From contig NZ_JALNMH010000002.1 in assembly GCF_023156535.1 (NCBI RefSeq), positions 403,630-467,629 of the forward strand: 64,000 nt of DNA, in the 5' to 3' direction. The position numbers and the translations under genes are program-made. This DNA is from Pseudomarimonas salicorniae (GTDB taxonomy: Bacteria > Pseudomonadota > Gammaproteobacteria > Xanthomonadales > Xanthomonadaceae). This document shows, piece by piece, positions 1-8,773 of this stretch. The notes below the pieces were generated by a model that did no database searches, was not told the DNA's origin, and saw only the letters and a program-made list of their open reading frames with translations. The first letter of the stretch is position 1. The number at the start of each line of letters is the position of its first letter.

Positions 1-301
1 CGTTGCCCTGTGAGTCGACCCACAGCTGGTGCCATCGGCCGTCGCCGCGGTCATAGAAGTTCAGGCTGGTGCCATTCAGACCCTTGGCCCCGCGCCACTC
101 CTCACGCAACACGCAGCCTGCCTGCTCCTCGCTGATCCGGTTCTGACCGGCCAGCTGGCCGTTCGCCTGCACCTTCCACTCGCCGAGCCAGAAGTCGAAT
201 GCGCGGTGCTCGGCAGCGGTGCAGTCGGACGCGGGCGGCGGCACGGACGCAGGCTCGGCGGCCAGGGCGAGCAGAACCAACGGGGCGGCAAACAGGGTCA
301 T
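1..301 (-). CDS. Exported protein of unknown function (partial, 3' end outside window)
   Basis: I do not recognise a specific function. The frame opens with ATG at 301 and runs off the window, so only about the first 100 residues are present. The N-terminus is a short hydrophobic signal-like segment (MTLFAAPLVLLALAAEP). It is followed by a conserved-looking stretch, EHRAFDFWLGEWKVQ, of the kind seen in small proteins that adopt lipocalin or SRPBCC-like folds and whose chemistry is unknown. A loosely similar layout (signal peptide, then a 'W..G.W' core) recurs in the DUF6265 protein at 44145-44600. The protein is probably periplasmic. The start is supported by the signal peptide and by codon use. 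The fold assignment is a guess. Confidence 0.6.
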   Translation of the reverse strand, partial: MTLFAAPLVLLALAAEPASVPPPASDCTAAEHRAFDFWLGEWKVQANGQLAGQNRISEEQAGCVLREEWRGAKGLNGTSLNFYDRGDGRWHQLWVDSQGN

Positions 302-396
302 GGCGATCTCCGGTATCGCGCGAGGTGGCCCCTACGCTACCCGCATTCGCCGACCGGGTCCGCTCCGGATACCGCGCGTCCGGCTCAGCCCGACGC

Positions 397-1626
397 TCAG
401 CCGAAGAACGCGTAGCAGACGCCGATCGCCGCGATCAGCCCGGCGGCGTCGGCGACCAGAGCGCAGCCCACCGCGTGGCGCACCCGGCGGATGCCGACCG
501 CGCCGAAGTACACCGCAATGACGTAGAAAGTGGTCTCGGTACTGCCCTGCATGGTCGCGGCAAGCAAGGCCGGGAAACTGTCGACCCCGTGATGCTGCAT
601 GGTCTCGATCAGCAGGGCCCGCGCGGCGCTGCCCGAGAAGGGCTTGGCGAAGGCGGTCGGCAGGGCGTCGACGAAGCGGTCGTCGAAGCCGCCGACCGCG
701 ACCAGCCAGCGCACACCCTCCAGCGCCACGTCCAGCGCACCCGAAGCCCTTAACATGCCGATTGCGCAGAGCATGGCGACCAGGTAGGGCAGCAGGTCGC
801 GGGCGACCTCGAATCCCTGCTTGGCCCCGTCGACGAAGGCCTCGTAGACCGGCACGCGACGCAGCGCCCCTGCGATGAGGAAAGCCATCACCACGCCGAG
901 CAGGGTGAGGTTGCCGAGCAGTGAGGACAGCGAGGACAGGGCCGCGGCGCTGAGCCCGGCCAGCACGGCGATGAAGCCGCCGAGCAGCAGCCCGGCGCCA
1001 AGCAGCCAGGCCAGCACCACCGGGTCGCGCAGCTTCAGGCGCTGGACCAGGGCGACCGCCAGGAGGCCGGCCACGGTCGAAGCGCAGGTCGCCAGCAGGA
1101 TCGGCAGAAACACCAGCGCCGGCTCCGCCGCGCCCTGCTGCAGGCGGTAGACAAAGATGCTCACCGGCAGCACGGTCAGCCCCGAGCTGTTCAGCACCAG
1201 GAACAGGATCTGCGCATTGCTGGCCGTGTCTTTGACCGGATTCAGCTCGTGCAGGGCCCGCATAGCCTTGAGCCCGATCGGCGTCGCCGCGTTGTCGAGG
1301 CCGAGGCCGTTCGCGGCGAAGTTCAGGGTCACCAGGCCAACGGCTGGATGGCCACGCGGCACGCCTGGCATCAGCCGCTCGAACAGCGGGCCGAGCCACC
1401 GCGCCAACGCCTCGATCAGGCCGGCGCGCTCGCCAATCGCCAGCAGCCCCAGCCAGAGTGTGAGGGTGCCGAACAGCAACACCATCAGCTCCACCGAGAG
1501 CCGGGCCATGTCGAACAGCGCGGCGACCATGGCGGCAAAGACCTCGGCCTCGCCGCCGAGCAGCCAGCGGGCAAGGCCGCTGAGCATCGCCACCAGGAAG
1601 AAGCCGAGCCACAGCCAGTTCAGCAT
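397..1626 (-). CDS. Nucleoside recognition (Gate) domain membrane protein, SpmA-SpmB fusion
   Basis: A 409-residue polytopic inner-membrane protein made of two related halves. The first half carries the SpmA-type signature FAANGLGLDNAATPIGLKAM near residues 110-130. The second half has the SpmB-like segment ending in PFSGSAARALL and TMQGSTETTFY. In Bacillus the separate SpmA and SpmB proteins act in spore maturation. In non-sporulating proteobacteria the fused form is common and its role is unknown, with small-molecule transport or gating suggested by the Gate family. The start ATG overlaps the stop of the upstream GNAT gene by seven bases (ATGCTGA), so the two are probably translationally coupled. 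Confidence 0.85.
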   Translation of the reverse strand: MLNWLWLGFFLVAMLSGLARWLLGGEAEVFAAMVAALFDMARLSVELMVLLFGTLTLWLGLLAIGERAGLIEALARWLGPLFERLMPGVPRGHPAVGLVTLNFAANGLGLDNAATPIGLKAMRALHELNPVKDTASNAQILFLVLNSSGLTVLPVSIFVYRLQQGAAEPALVFLPILLATCASTVAGLLAVALVQRLKLRDPVVLAWLLGAGLLLGGFIAVLAGLSAAALSSLSSLLGNLTLLGVVMAFLIAGALRRVPVYEAFVDGAKQGFEVARDLLPYLVAMLCAIGMLRASGALDVALEGVRWLVAVGGFDDRFVDALPTAFAKPFSGSAARALLIETMQHHGVDSFPALLAATMQGSTETTFYVIAVYFGAVGIRRVRHAVGCALVADAAGLIAAIGVCYAFFG

Positions 1627-2171
1627 GGCCGCCCTTCGTCATCCAGCCGCGCCCGGTACAGCCAGTGCAGGGACAGCGGATGGTCGGCCGGCAGCTGGGG
1701 GTGGGCGAAGTCACCGGCGGCATCACGGCGGAAACCCAGCCGCTCCATCAGGCCCCAGGAGGGCCGGTTCGCCGGCACGGTGAAGCTGACGACCTCGATC
1801 AGGCCGACCCGCTGGCGCAGGTCGCGCAGACAGACCTCGGCCGCCTCGCGCGCATAGCCCTGGCGCCAGGCGGAGGATGCCAATCGCCAGCCGATCTCGA
1901 CAGCCGGCGTGAATGCCGCTTCGAAGTGCACCTGCTGCCCGCCAACGAAGCCGAGCAGGGCGCCGTCCTCACGCCGTTCGACCGCCCAGCGGCCGAAGCC
2001 ATGAGCGTCGAAATGGTCCTCGATGCGCGCCATCAGCGTATCGCTGAGCGCGCGGGGCATGACTCCGGGCAGGTGGCGGGCGACCTCCGGATCGGCGTTG
2101 ATCGCAGCGAAGGGCGCCGCGTCGGCGGCGCGCCAGCGGCGCAGCAGCAGGCGAGGCGTCTGCAGCGCCAC
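1620..2171 (-). CDS. GNAT family N-acetyltransferase (RimJ/RimL-like)
   Basis: The protein is about 183 residues long and starts at GTG (2171), giving the family-typical N-terminus VALQTPRLLLRRW. An upstream in-frame extension is rich in Arg and Ser and looks non-coding, so it was rejected. It has the acceptor-side motif of ribosomal-protein/amino-acid acetyltransferases: VEIGWRLASSAWRQGYAREA (GxxGxA region) and a C-terminal NRPSWGLMERLGF. It likely transfers acetyl from acetyl-CoA to an amine, but the substrate cannot be read from the sequence. It lies 31 bp downstream of prpB and overlaps the SpmAB-like gene, so the three genes may form one transcript. Confidence 0.85.
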   Translation of the reverse strand: MALQTPRLLLRRWRAADAAPFAAINADPEVARHLPGVMPRALSDTLMARIEDHFDAHGFGRWAVERREDGALLGFVGGQQVHFEAAFTPAVEIGWRLASSAWRQGYAREAAEVCLRDLRQRVGLIEVVSFTVPANRPSWGLMERLGFRRDAAGDFAHPQLPADHPLSLHWLYRARLDDEGRPC

Positions 2172-2202
2172 CGGTCGGCAGCCGGCCAGACCGGCCTGCC
2201 CC

Positions 2203-3096
2203 CTAGCCGCCCTTGCCCTTGGCGAACAGCGCGTCGAGCTTCTGCTCGAAGGCGTGGTAACCGATCCGCTCGTACAGTTCCTCGCGGGTCTGCATCGCAT
2301 CGATCACCGACTTCTGGTGGCCGTCGCGACGGATCGCGGTGTACACAGCCTCGGCGGCCTTGTTCATCGCCCGAAAGGCGGACAGCGGATAGAGCTGGAT
2401 GCCAACGCCCACCGAAGCCAGCTCGTCGCGGGTGAACAGCGGAGTCTTGCCGAACTCGGTGATGTTGGCCAGAACAGGTACTTTCACCGCCTCGACGAAG
2501 CGCTTGTAGGTATCGAGGTCGTAGGAGGCCTCGGCAAAGATGCCGTCGGCGCCGGCCTCGACGCAGGCGATGGCGCGCTCGATGGCAGCGTCCACGCCGT
2601 GCACCTGGATGGCATCGGTGCGCGCGATCAGGAAGAAGTCGGGATCGGTCCTCGCATCGGCCGCGGCCTTGACCCGGTCGATCATTTCCTCGGTGCTGAC
2701 CACTTCCTTGCCCGGGCGATGACCGCAGCGCTTGGCGCCGACCTGGTCCTCGATATGGCAGGCGGCGGCGCCGGCCTTGATCAGCGACTTCACAGTGCGC
2801 TCGATATTGAAGGCGCTGGGACCGAAGCCGGTGTCGATATCCACCAGCAGCGGCAGGTCGCAGACGTCGGTGATCCGGCGCACGTCGATCAGCACGTCTT
2901 CCAGCCCGCTGATGCCGAGATCCGGCAGGCCCAGCGAGCCCGCCGCCACGCCGCCGCCGGACAGGTAGATCGCGCGGTAGCCGGCGCGCTGGGCCAGCAG
3001 GGCGTGGTTGGCGTTGATGGCGCCGATCACCTGCAGCGGCGATTCGGCCTTGAGGGCGGCGCGGAAGCGGGCGCCGGGGGAAGGGCTCGTGCTCAT
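2203..3096 (-). CDS. prpB: Methylisocitrate lyase
   Basis: A 297-residue member of the isocitrate lyase/PEP mutase superfamily. It would cleave 2-methylisocitrate to pyruvate and succinate in the methylcitrate cycle for propionyl-CoA disposal. The catalytic KRCGH motif is at residues 122-126, with Cys124 as the expected base, and the metal-binding VDIDTGFG segment is around residues 85-92. The ATG at 3096 is chosen because residues upstream of it derive from an intergenic repeat. The partner genes prpC and acnD are not in the window. The C-terminus (KGKGG) is normal and the gene looks intact. Confidence 0.93.
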   Translation of the reverse strand: MSTSPSPGARFRAALKAESPLQVIGAINANHALLAQRAGYRAIYLSGGGVAAGSLGLPDLGISGLEDVLIDVRRITDVCDLPLLVDIDTGFGPSAFNIERTVKSLIKAGAAACHIEDQVGAKRCGHRPGKEVVSTEEMIDRVKAAADARTDPDFFLIARTDAIQVHGVDAAIERAIACVEAGADGIFAEASYDLDTYKRFVEAVKVPVLANITEFGKTPLFTRDELASVGVGIQLYPLSAFRAMNKAAEAVYTAIRRDGHQKSVIDAMQTREELYERIGYHAFEQKLDALFAKGKGG

Positions 3097-3112
3097 TCGG
3101 GTGGCTCCAGAA

Positions 3113-3188
3113 CCGTTCGCCCTGAGGTATCGAAGGGCGAGCGGCGGCGGCGCGACCCGCACGTGCTTCGATACCTCAGCACGAACGG
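3113..3188. repeat. Imperfect inverted repeat upstream of prpB
   Basis: Two arms of about 23 bases face each other. The left arm reads CCGTTCGCCCTGAGGTATCG and the right arm carries CTTCGATACCTCAGCACGAA. They are separated by about 30 GC-rich bases. A related single arm is at 19761-19790. It could fold as a hairpin in the mdh-prpB gap. Confidence 0.7.
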
Positions 3189-3271
3189 GGATGCAGGTCT
3201 GTCAGTCAAGGCGGTCGCGACGGCGCGACCAGCCCGCGCCCCGCCATGCGGCCGGGGCGCGGCGCGCGGGA

Positions 3272-4255
3272 TCAGAGCAGGTGCGCCACGCCGGCGCGCT
3301 CTTCCTCCAGCTCGGCGAGGGTCTTGTTCATCATCTCGCGCGAGTAGTCGTCGATCGGCAGGTCCTGGACGATGGTGTACTTGCCGTCCTTGCAGGTGAC
3401 CGGGTAGCCGTACATGACGTCCTTCGGGATGCCATAGCTGCCGTCCGACGGAATGCCCATGGTCACCCACTTGCCGTTGGTGCCCAGCACCCAGTCGTGG
3501 ATGTGGTCGATGGCGGCGTTGGCGGCCGAGGCGGCCGAGGACAGGCCGCGGGCTTCGATGATCGCCGCGCCACGCTTGCCGACCTTGGGAATGAAGGTCT
3601 CACGGTTCCAGGCCTCGTCGCCGATCTTGTCCTTCAGCGAGGCGCCGCCGACGGTGCAGAAGCGGTAGTCGGGGTACATGGTCGGGCTGTGGTTGCCCCA
3701 GACCACCAGCTTCTCGATGTCGGCCACCGGCACGCCAGCCTTGGTCGCCAGCTGCGACAGGGCGCGGTTGTGGTCGAGGCGCAGCATGGCGGTAAAGTTC
3801 TTCGGGTCGAGGTCCGGCGCCGACTTCATGGCGATGTAGGCGTTGGTGTTGGCCGGGTTGCCGACCACCAGCACCTTGACGCCACGCGAGGCGACCTTGT
3901 TCAGCGCCTTGCCCTGCACGGTGAAGATCTCGGCGTTCTTCAGCAGCAGGTCCTTGCGCTCCATGCCCGGGCCGCGCGGCATCGCGCCGACCAGCAGGGC
4001 GACATCGGCGTCCTTGAAGGCGACTTCCGGATCATCCGTCCCAACCATCCCGGCCAGCAGCGGGAAGGCGCAGTCTTCAAGCTCCATCATCACGCCACGC
4101 AGGGCGGCCTGGGCCTTCTCCATCGGCAGCTCGAGCATCTGCAGGATGACCGGCTGGTCACGGCCCAGCATCTCGCCGGAGGCGATACGGAACAGCAGCG
4201 AGTAGCCGATCTGACCGGCGGCGCCGGTGACTGCAACGCGAACGGGGGTCTTCAT
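3272..4255 (-). CDS. mdh: Malate dehydrogenase
   Basis: A 327-residue NAD-dependent malate dehydrogenase of the cytosolic/Xanthomonas-type family, converting malate to oxaloacetate in the TCA cycle. The Rossmann glycine motif GAAGQIG is at residues 11-17. Substrate arginines lie in the [10 protein letters not shown] loop, and the catalytic pair is visible as Asp in RLDHNRA and His in [13 protein letters not shown]. The ATG at 4255 is family-typical ([14 protein letters not shown]); the open frame upstream is repeat DNA. It sits between prpB and an aminotransferase that would use the same oxaloacetate pool, but each gap carries a palindromic repeat, so separate transcription is likely. Confidence 0.95.
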   Translation of the reverse strand: MKTPVRVAVTGAAGQIGYSLLFRIASGEMLGRDQPVILQMLELPMEKAQAALRGVMMELEDCAFPLLAGMVGTDDPEVAFKDADVALLVGAMPRGPGMERKDLLLKNAEIFTVQGKALNKVASRGVKVLVVGNPANTNAYIAMKSAPDLDPKNFTAMLRLDHNRALSQLATKAGVPVADIEKLVVWGNHSPTMYPDYRFCTVGGASLKDKIGDEAWNRETFIPKVGKRGAAIIEARGLSSAASAANAAIDHIHDWVLGTNGKWVTMGIPSDGSYGIPKDVMYGYPVTCKDGKYTIVQDLPIDDYSREMMNKTLAELEEERAGVAHLL

Positions 4256-4264
4256 GGATGGCTC

Positions 4265-4364
4265 CGTGATTGGTGAATCGTGATTCGTGATTCGTGCGTT
4301 GGCGTTGCGATCCGCGAGGGCTTCCTGCTCTTGCGAATCACCCATCACCAATCACGAATCACGG
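4265..4364. repeat. Palindromic intergenic repeat with ATCACGAATCACG units
   Basis: The gap between mdh and the aminotransferase holds tandem and inverted short units. On the left, GTGATTGGTGAATCGTGATT is followed by another GTGATTCGT. On the right is ATCACCAATCACGAATCACG. The arms are reverse complements around a loop of about 40 bases. The AT-richer composition differs from the flanking genes, which suggests an inserted small repeat element. Confidence 0.75.
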
Positions 4365-4367
4365 CAA

Positions 4368-5570
4368 TTACGCCAGCTCGGTCAGAAAGGCGCGGATGCG
4401 CTCGATGCCGTCGGCCAGCTGGGCGGTGGGGCAGGTGTAGGAAATGCGCAGCGCATTGGGCTCGCCGAAGGCCGAGCCGGGCACGCAGGCAACGCCCTTG
4501 GCCTCGAGCAGCGCATTGCAGAGGTCGACGTCGTTGTTGATCCGGGTCCCGTTGTGCGACTTGCCGAAAGCGAAGGAGATGTCCGGAAACACGTAGAAGG
4601 CACCCTGCGGCCGCGGGCACTTCAGGCCGGGCACGCTGCCCAGCACCGCCAGCACCTGGTCGCGCTTCTGCTGGAACTCGAGCGTCCGCTCGCGCGGCAC
4701 GTCCTGCGGGCCTGACAGCGCGGCCACGGCAGCGGCCGTGGTCACTTCCGGGATGTTGGTGATGTGGTTGGAGTTCAGCGTCGTATGCGCCTTGGCGACG
4801 ATCTCGGGACCGGCCATGAAGCCGACGCGCCAGCCGGGCATGCCATAGGTCTTGGACAGCGAGTCGACGAAGATCACCCGGTCGCGCAGCGAGGGCTCGA
4901 CATGGACGAAATTGTGGTAACCGATGTCGTCGAAGATCATCGTGTTGTAGATGTCGTCGGTGATGATCCAGGTCTCGGGGTGCTTGACCAGCACCTTGGC
5001 CAGCGCGGCGATCTCCTCGCGGGTGTAGACCATCCCGGTCGGGTTCGACGGGTTGTTGAACAGGAAGACCTTGGGCTTGTGCTCGGCCAGCGCAGCGTCG
5101 AGCTGGGCCGGCAGCAGCTTGTAGTTCTGCTCGGCGGGGCACGGCAAGGTCACCGCCCTGGCATTGCAGATGTCGGCGATGTCGACGTAGGTGGTCCAGT
5201 ACGGCGTCGGGAAGGCGATCACATCGCCCTCGTCGAGCAGGGCCTCGGCCAGGTTGTAGAGAATGTGCTTGGCGCCGATGCCGGTCGAGCAGTTGGCCCG
5301 GGTGTAACCGGTCAGGCCCAGCGCCTCGATGTGTCCGAGGAAGGCGTCGAGCAGGGCGTCGGCGCCGCGGTTGCTGCCGTACTGACCGGAGTCCTTCTCC
5401 AGCGCCTGGCGCGCGGCGGCGTAGACGTGGTCGCCGGGCAGGAAATTGGGCACGCCGATGGAGAAGCTGATGATGTCGCGGCCAGCAGCCTTCAGCGCCT
5501 TGGCCTTCTCGGCAACGGCCATGATGGCACTGGGCTTGGCACGGCTCATACGGCGGGCTAGCGCGGGCAT
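4368..5570 (-). CDS. PLP-dependent class I aminotransferase (aspartate aminotransferase-like)
   Basis: A 400-residue fold-type I aminotransferase. The pyridoxal-phosphate lysine is Lys240 in DSLSKTYGMPGWRVGF, preceded by FNNPSNPTG (residues 181-189) and the TDDIYN segment that binds the cofactor ring. The C-terminal substrate-binding arginine is in NALRISYTC. The likely reaction is transamination between an amino acid such as aspartate and 2-oxoglutarate, but specificity cannot be read. ATG at 5570 gives the usual N-terminus; a 52-residue upstream extension has no family support. Neighbouring mdh fits a role in oxaloacetate/aspartate exchange. Confidence 0.88.
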   Translation of the reverse strand: MPALARRMSRAKPSAIMAVAEKAKALKAAGRDIISFSIGVPNFLPGDHVYAAARQALEKDSGQYGSNRGADALLDAFLGHIEALGLTGYTRANCSTGIGAKHILYNLAEALLDEGDVIAFPTPYWTTYVDIADICNARAVTLPCPAEQNYKLLPAQLDAALAEHKPKVFLFNNPSNPTGMVYTREEIAALAKVLVKHPETWIITDDIYNTMIFDDIGYHNFVHVEPSLRDRVIFVDSLSKTYGMPGWRVGFMAGPEIVAKAHTTLNSNHITNIPEVTTAAAVAALSGPQDVPRERTLEFQQKRDQVLAVLGSVPGLKCPRPQGAFYVFPDISFAFGKSHNGTRINNDVDLCNALLEAKGVACVPGSAFGEPNALRISYTCPTAQLADGIERIRAFLTELA

Positions 5571-5650
5571 TTCGGCTCCATCAGCGGGGGAAAAACAGGC
5601 GCGGGAGTTTAGCATAGGGCCCCTGCCCGCCCCGCTCCGGTAGCCCCCCT

Positions 5651-6172
5651 CTGAAAGTCCTTGCGCTGATCTTCCTGTGCCTGCTCGGGGGCTGTACCGA
5701 GGCCTACCGCAATCGGCCGCCGGCATGGGTGGACCCGGAAGTCGAGGCTTCGCTGCAGCAGCTTCTGTGCCGCCTCGATGCGGACTGCCGCTGGCTGAAG
5801 TTTCGCCTCTACGACACCGAGCTGCCGCTGGCCGAGATCCGCTACGGCTTCGAGATCTGGCTCAGTCGCGGCATGCTGGCGCGCACCGTGGGCGAGAACG
5901 AGCGTGCCTTCCTGCTGGCCCACGAATTGGCCCACCTGCGACTCGGACACCGGCCACCGCGCAATGCAGGCGAACGTCTGCCGCTGGAGCTGGAGGCCGA
6001 CGCCTGGGCCGCGGCGCGCCTTGGCGAAACCGGCTTCGACGCGCGTGCCGGGGTCGATCTGCTGCAGCGCCTGCGTGACGAGTTCGAGAGCCTGAGCCTG
6101 AGCCCGGCCCCGCCCCGCGCCACCGATGCGCTGAACGAGTACCGGCAGCGAATCGACTCGCTGCCCCCCTGA
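5651..6172 (+). CDS. Putative lipoprotein M48-like metallopeptidase (start uncertain, possibly CTG)
   Basis: The frame is open from 5618. The first conventional start is GTG at 5729 (147 residues). In frame upstream from CTG 5651, however, there is a convincing lipoprotein signal, LKVLALIFLCLLGGC, with a lipobox Cys at residue 15. I therefore favour an unconventional CTG start. The body has the zinc motif HELAH followed by LELEADAWAA, matching the HExxH plus downstream glutamate/aspartate arrangement of M48-type peptidases. At about 173 residues it is much shorter than HtpX or BepA and has no other domain. The inferred location is the outer or inner membrane, facing the periplasm. The substrate is unknown. 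Confidence 0.65.
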   Translation: MKVLALIFLCLLGGCTEAYRNRPPAWVDPEVEASLQQLLCRLDADCRWLKFRLYDTELPLAEIRYGFEIWLSRGMLARTVGENERAFLLAHELAHLRLGHRPPRNAGERLPLELEADAWAAARLGETGFDARAGVDLLQRLRDEFESLSLSPAPPRATDALNEYRQRIDSLPP

Positions 6173-6205
6173 GCGAGCGCTGGCCGCTTGTGGTGGAAGC
6201 GGACG

Positions 6206-6250
6206 ATATGTAATGTTCACCGGACACCATGTCTTGTATAGCTTACATAT
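6206..6250 (+). promoter_or_regulatory. Inverted repeat/possible operator overlapping a start codon
   Basis: Perfect arms ATATGTAA (6206-6213) and TTACATAT (6243-6250) flank a possible -10 box, TATAGC (6237-6242). The right arm overlaps the ATG at 6249. An XRE-type regulator is the second gene of the transcript, so this is a natural site for autoregulation. That role is inferred. Confidence 0.45.
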
Positions 6251-6860
6251 GACGCAGCTCCTCCTCGTGTTCGCCAGCGCCCTCGGCTTCGGCGTGGCAT
6301 TGGCCTCGATCGGCGGGCGCCTGCCGGTTCCGGGCGGCCTGCTGGGGTTGGCAGCCATGCTCCTGGTCGCGCTGGCCGTACGCCGACGCTGGGGCCTGCT
6401 CGAGGAAGCCGCCCCCGGGACCCCGGAGCGCCAGCTGTGGGTCTCGCTGGCCGGGCACGCGGTGGTCTGTGGTCATCTGCTGACCACGCTCTGGCGCATC
6501 GGCCCCGAGCTTGCGCTGCACACGCCGGCCGCCCATGCCATGGGCATCGACAGCTGGACCCTGGTCGCCGGCGCGGTGCTGGCCTACCTGATCGCCCGCG
6601 ATCCCGAGCCGCGCAGCGACGAGCGCGACAGCCACTTCGCCCAGCTCGGCATGCAGGCCGGCTATTACACGCTGGTCGCCCTGCTCATCGCCATGATTCT
6701 CGCGCTTGGCTTCGTCCGAGGGGGGTGGATCGGCCAGCTCAGTCATGCCGCCATCGCCCATGGTCTGATCCTGGTGCTGATGCTCTCGGTCGTCGCCGAT
6801 GCCCTGGTCCGGCTGCGCTGCTACGCGCTGGATGCCACCGCGGAACGCGCTGAGCGATGA
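6249..6860 (+). CDS. Polytopic membrane protein of unknown function paired with an XRE regulator
   Basis: About 203 residues with some six hydrophobic helices, for example [20 protein letters not shown] at the N-terminus and [17 protein letters not shown] near residue 140. There is no enzymatic motif. I choose ATG 6249 because it begins directly with a membrane segment. ATG 6213 in the same frame would add a polar leader of twelve residues. With ATG 6249, the possible -10 box ends only six bases upstream, so the message could be leaderless. The stop overlaps the start of the next gene (ATGA), so the two are coupled. Small XRE regulators of this kind often sit beside such membrane proteins; the joint role is not known. 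Confidence 0.7.
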   Translation: MTQLLLVFASALGFGVALASIGGRLPVPGGLLGLAAMLLVALAVRRRWGLLEEAAPGTPERQLWVSLAGHAVVCGHLLTTLWRIGPELALHTPAAHAMGIDSWTLVAGAVLAYLIARDPEPRSDERDSHFAQLGMQAGYYTLVALLIAMILALGFVRGGWIGQLSHAAIAHGLILVLMLSVVADALVRLRCYALDATAERAER

Positions 6861-7087
6861 GCGGCTCGGCGGTCGGCAACCACCTGCGCCGCCTGCGCTT
6901 CGAGCACGGCGAGCTGTCGCAGGAGGCGCTGGCCCGCCGGGTCGGCGTGACCCGCCAGACCATCATCGCGATCGAAGGCGGCCGCTACGCGCCCTCGCTG
7001 GAGCTGGCGATGCGCCTGGCCCGCGAGTTCGGACTCGGTGTCGACGAGGTGTTCTTCTGGAACGAGTCGCCCGACCAGACCGCCTGA
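6857..7087 (+). CDS. Small XRE-family helix-turn-helix regulator
   Basis: A 76-residue protein consisting almost only of a Cro/CI-type HTH. The helix-turn-helix is visible as [29 protein letters not shown] (residues 18-46), ending in a YozG-like tail, [12 protein letters not shown]. It has no sensor domain. The start ATG overlaps the stop of the membrane-protein gene by four bases. It probably binds the inverted repeat at 6206-6250 and controls its own two-gene operon, possibly responding to the membrane protein. That regulatory loop is inference. Confidence 0.85.
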   Translation: MSGSAVGNHLRRLRFEHGELSQEALARRVGVTRQTIIAIEGGRYAPSLELAMRLAREFGLGVDEVFFWNESPDQTA

Positions 7088-7168
7088 CCCGTCACTCAGC
7101 TCCCCTTTGCGGCGTCATCCGGACGTCGCCGAAGCCCTGCCCTACCCGCCACCATAAGGCCAACAACC

Positions 7169-8110
7169 ATGCCCGCCACCCGACGTTCCCGCCTGACCAC
7201 CTGGGCACTGCGCGGCCTGCTCGGCCTCCTGGCCCTGTTCGCCCTGCTGGTCGGCTACAGCCTGTACGTGGTCTACAGCTTCGACACCGAGACCTTGCCG
7301 TCACTGCACGGCGAGGTCGATGCGCAGCTGTATGCACCGGAAGGCCCGCCGCGACCGCTGATCGTCGGCCTCGGCGGTGCCGAGGGCGGCAACAGCTGGG
7401 CAAGCGATCGCTGGATGGCGCAGCGTGATCGCTTCCAGGCGCAGGGCTATGCCTTCCTCTCCCTGGGCTATTTCGGCATGCCCGGCACGCCCGAACGGCT
7501 GGACCGCATCGCGCTGGACGGCGTGCACGCCGCGATCCAGAGAGCGCAGCAGTCCGCAGCGGTCAGCAAGCAATGCGTGATTCTTGTTGGCGGATCGAAA
7601 GGCGCTGAACTGGCCCTTGCGATGGGCGCCCACTATCCCGACATCGACGCCGTGGTCGCCCTGTCACCGGCAGACACCGTGTTTCCCGCGCATACCGATG
7701 CGATGACCACATCCTCATGGAGCAAGGACGGCCAGCCCCTGCCCTTCGCACCGATGCCGTGGTCGGCGACCTGGGATTTCCTGCGTGGGGATATCGGCGC
7801 CGTGATGCAGCGCATCCTCGATGGCGAGGCGGCGCCAGCGGCACGCATCCCGGTCGAACGCATCAAGGGCCCGCTGCTGCTGGTCGCAGCCAGCGAGGAC
7901 GAGATGTGGCCGGCGCTTGGAATGTCGCAGCGCATCGTCGAACGCCTCGACGCGGCAGGTTTCGACCACGCCCACAGGCTGATCGAGGTGCCCGGCGGTC
8001 ACGCCGAATCGATCCGGCACTTCGACCGGGTCGAGGCGTTCCTGCGCGAACACGTCGCCACGCTTCCGGACTGCGCGCCTCGCCCTCAGCCTTCCGCGAT
8101 ACAGCACTGA
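7169..8110 (+). CDS. Membrane-anchored alpha/beta hydrolase with BAAT-type C-terminal domain
   Basis: A 313-residue protein. A single N-terminal transmembrane helix ([20 protein letters not shown]) anchors it, and the rest would lie in the periplasm. The hydrolase core matches the acyl-CoA thioesterase/bile-acid-CoA N-acyltransferase C-terminal family: GLGGAEGG oxyanion strand, nucleophile elbow VGGSKGAELAL with Ser as the candidate nucleophile, an acidic residue in ASEDEMWP, and His in VPGGHAESI. The substrate is unknown and may not be an acyl-CoA, given the location. It lies alone, 81 bp after the XRE gene. Confidence 0.8.
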   Translation: MPATRRSRLTTWALRGLLGLLALFALLVGYSLYVVYSFDTETLPSLHGEVDAQLYAPEGPPRPLIVGLGGAEGGNSWASDRWMAQRDRFQAQGYAFLSLGYFGMPGTPERLDRIALDGVHAAIQRAQQSAAVSKQCVILVGGSKGAELALAMGAHYPDIDAVVALSPADTVFPAHTDAMTTSSWSKDGQPLPFAPMPWSATWDFLRGDIGAVMQRILDGEAAPAARIPVERIKGPLLLVAASEDEMWPALGMSQRIVERLDAAGFDHAHRLIEVPGGHAESIRHFDRVEAFLREHVATLPDCAPRPQPSAIQH

Positions 8111-8197
8111 GTGCTTTGCCATGCGCCGGGAGGCGGGAGGCGGGAAAGACGCGGCCCGGTCGCACGGGCGCCGGGCTGCATCAGGCGAGGGCCCCGA

Positions 8198-8698
8198 TCA
8201 GGCCTTGTCGAGCACCTTGTTCCACTCGGCCACGCGGTCGGCCTTGGCGGCGATCGCGGCCTCGGCGTCGCCGTGAATGGTCAGCGACTTGATCTTGTCA
8301 CCCTGGCGCACGGCGTCGACCACATCCTGGCCTTCGGTGACGGTGCCGAACACGGTGTGCTTGCCGTCGAGCCAGGGGCAGGCGACGTGGGTGATGAAGA
8401 ACTGGCTGCCATTGGTGCCGGGGCCCGCGTTGGCCATCGACAGCACGCCGCGGTTGTGCGAGAGGCCGGTCTTGACCTCGTCCTCGAAGCGGTAGCCTGG
8501 GCCGCCGGTGCCGCTACCCTGCGGGCAGCCGCCCTGGATCATGAAATCGTTGATCACGCGGTGGAAATTGAGGCCATCGTAGAACCCGCGCTTGGCGAGG
8601 TTGACGAAGTTGGCCACGGTCAGCGGCGCCTTGTCGGCGTGCAGGGCAACGCGGATGGTGCCGCGGTCGGTGTCGAATTCAGCGGTCAGCTCGGACAT
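8198..8698 (-). CDS. ppiB: Peptidyl-prolyl cis-trans isomerase, cyclophilin type
   Basis: A 166-residue single-domain cyclophilin without signal peptide, so cytoplasmic. Catalytic and binding motifs are all present: [26 protein letters not shown] and [10 protein letters not shown]. It catalyses proline isomerisation during protein folding. The start ATG 8698 gives the standard N-terminus [14 protein letters not shown] -10-like GATAAT can be read on the minus strand at 8742-8747, about 45 bases before the start. The gene appears monocistronic. Confidence 0.93.
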   Translation of the reverse strand: MSELTAEFDTDRGTIRVALHADKAPLTVANFVNLAKRGFYDGLNFHRVINDFMIQGGCPQGSGTGGPGYRFEDEVKTGLSHNRGVLSMANAGPGTNGSQFFITHVACPWLDGKHTVFGTVTEGQDVVDAVRQGDKIKSLTIHGDAEAAIAAKADRVAEWNKVLDKA

Positions 8699-8773
8699 GG
8701 GCTTCTCTGCAGGGCGCCTTCGGGGCGCGGGGGAGCCCCGTATTATCCGGCCTGCGGCAGGCCGCGGCCAGCA

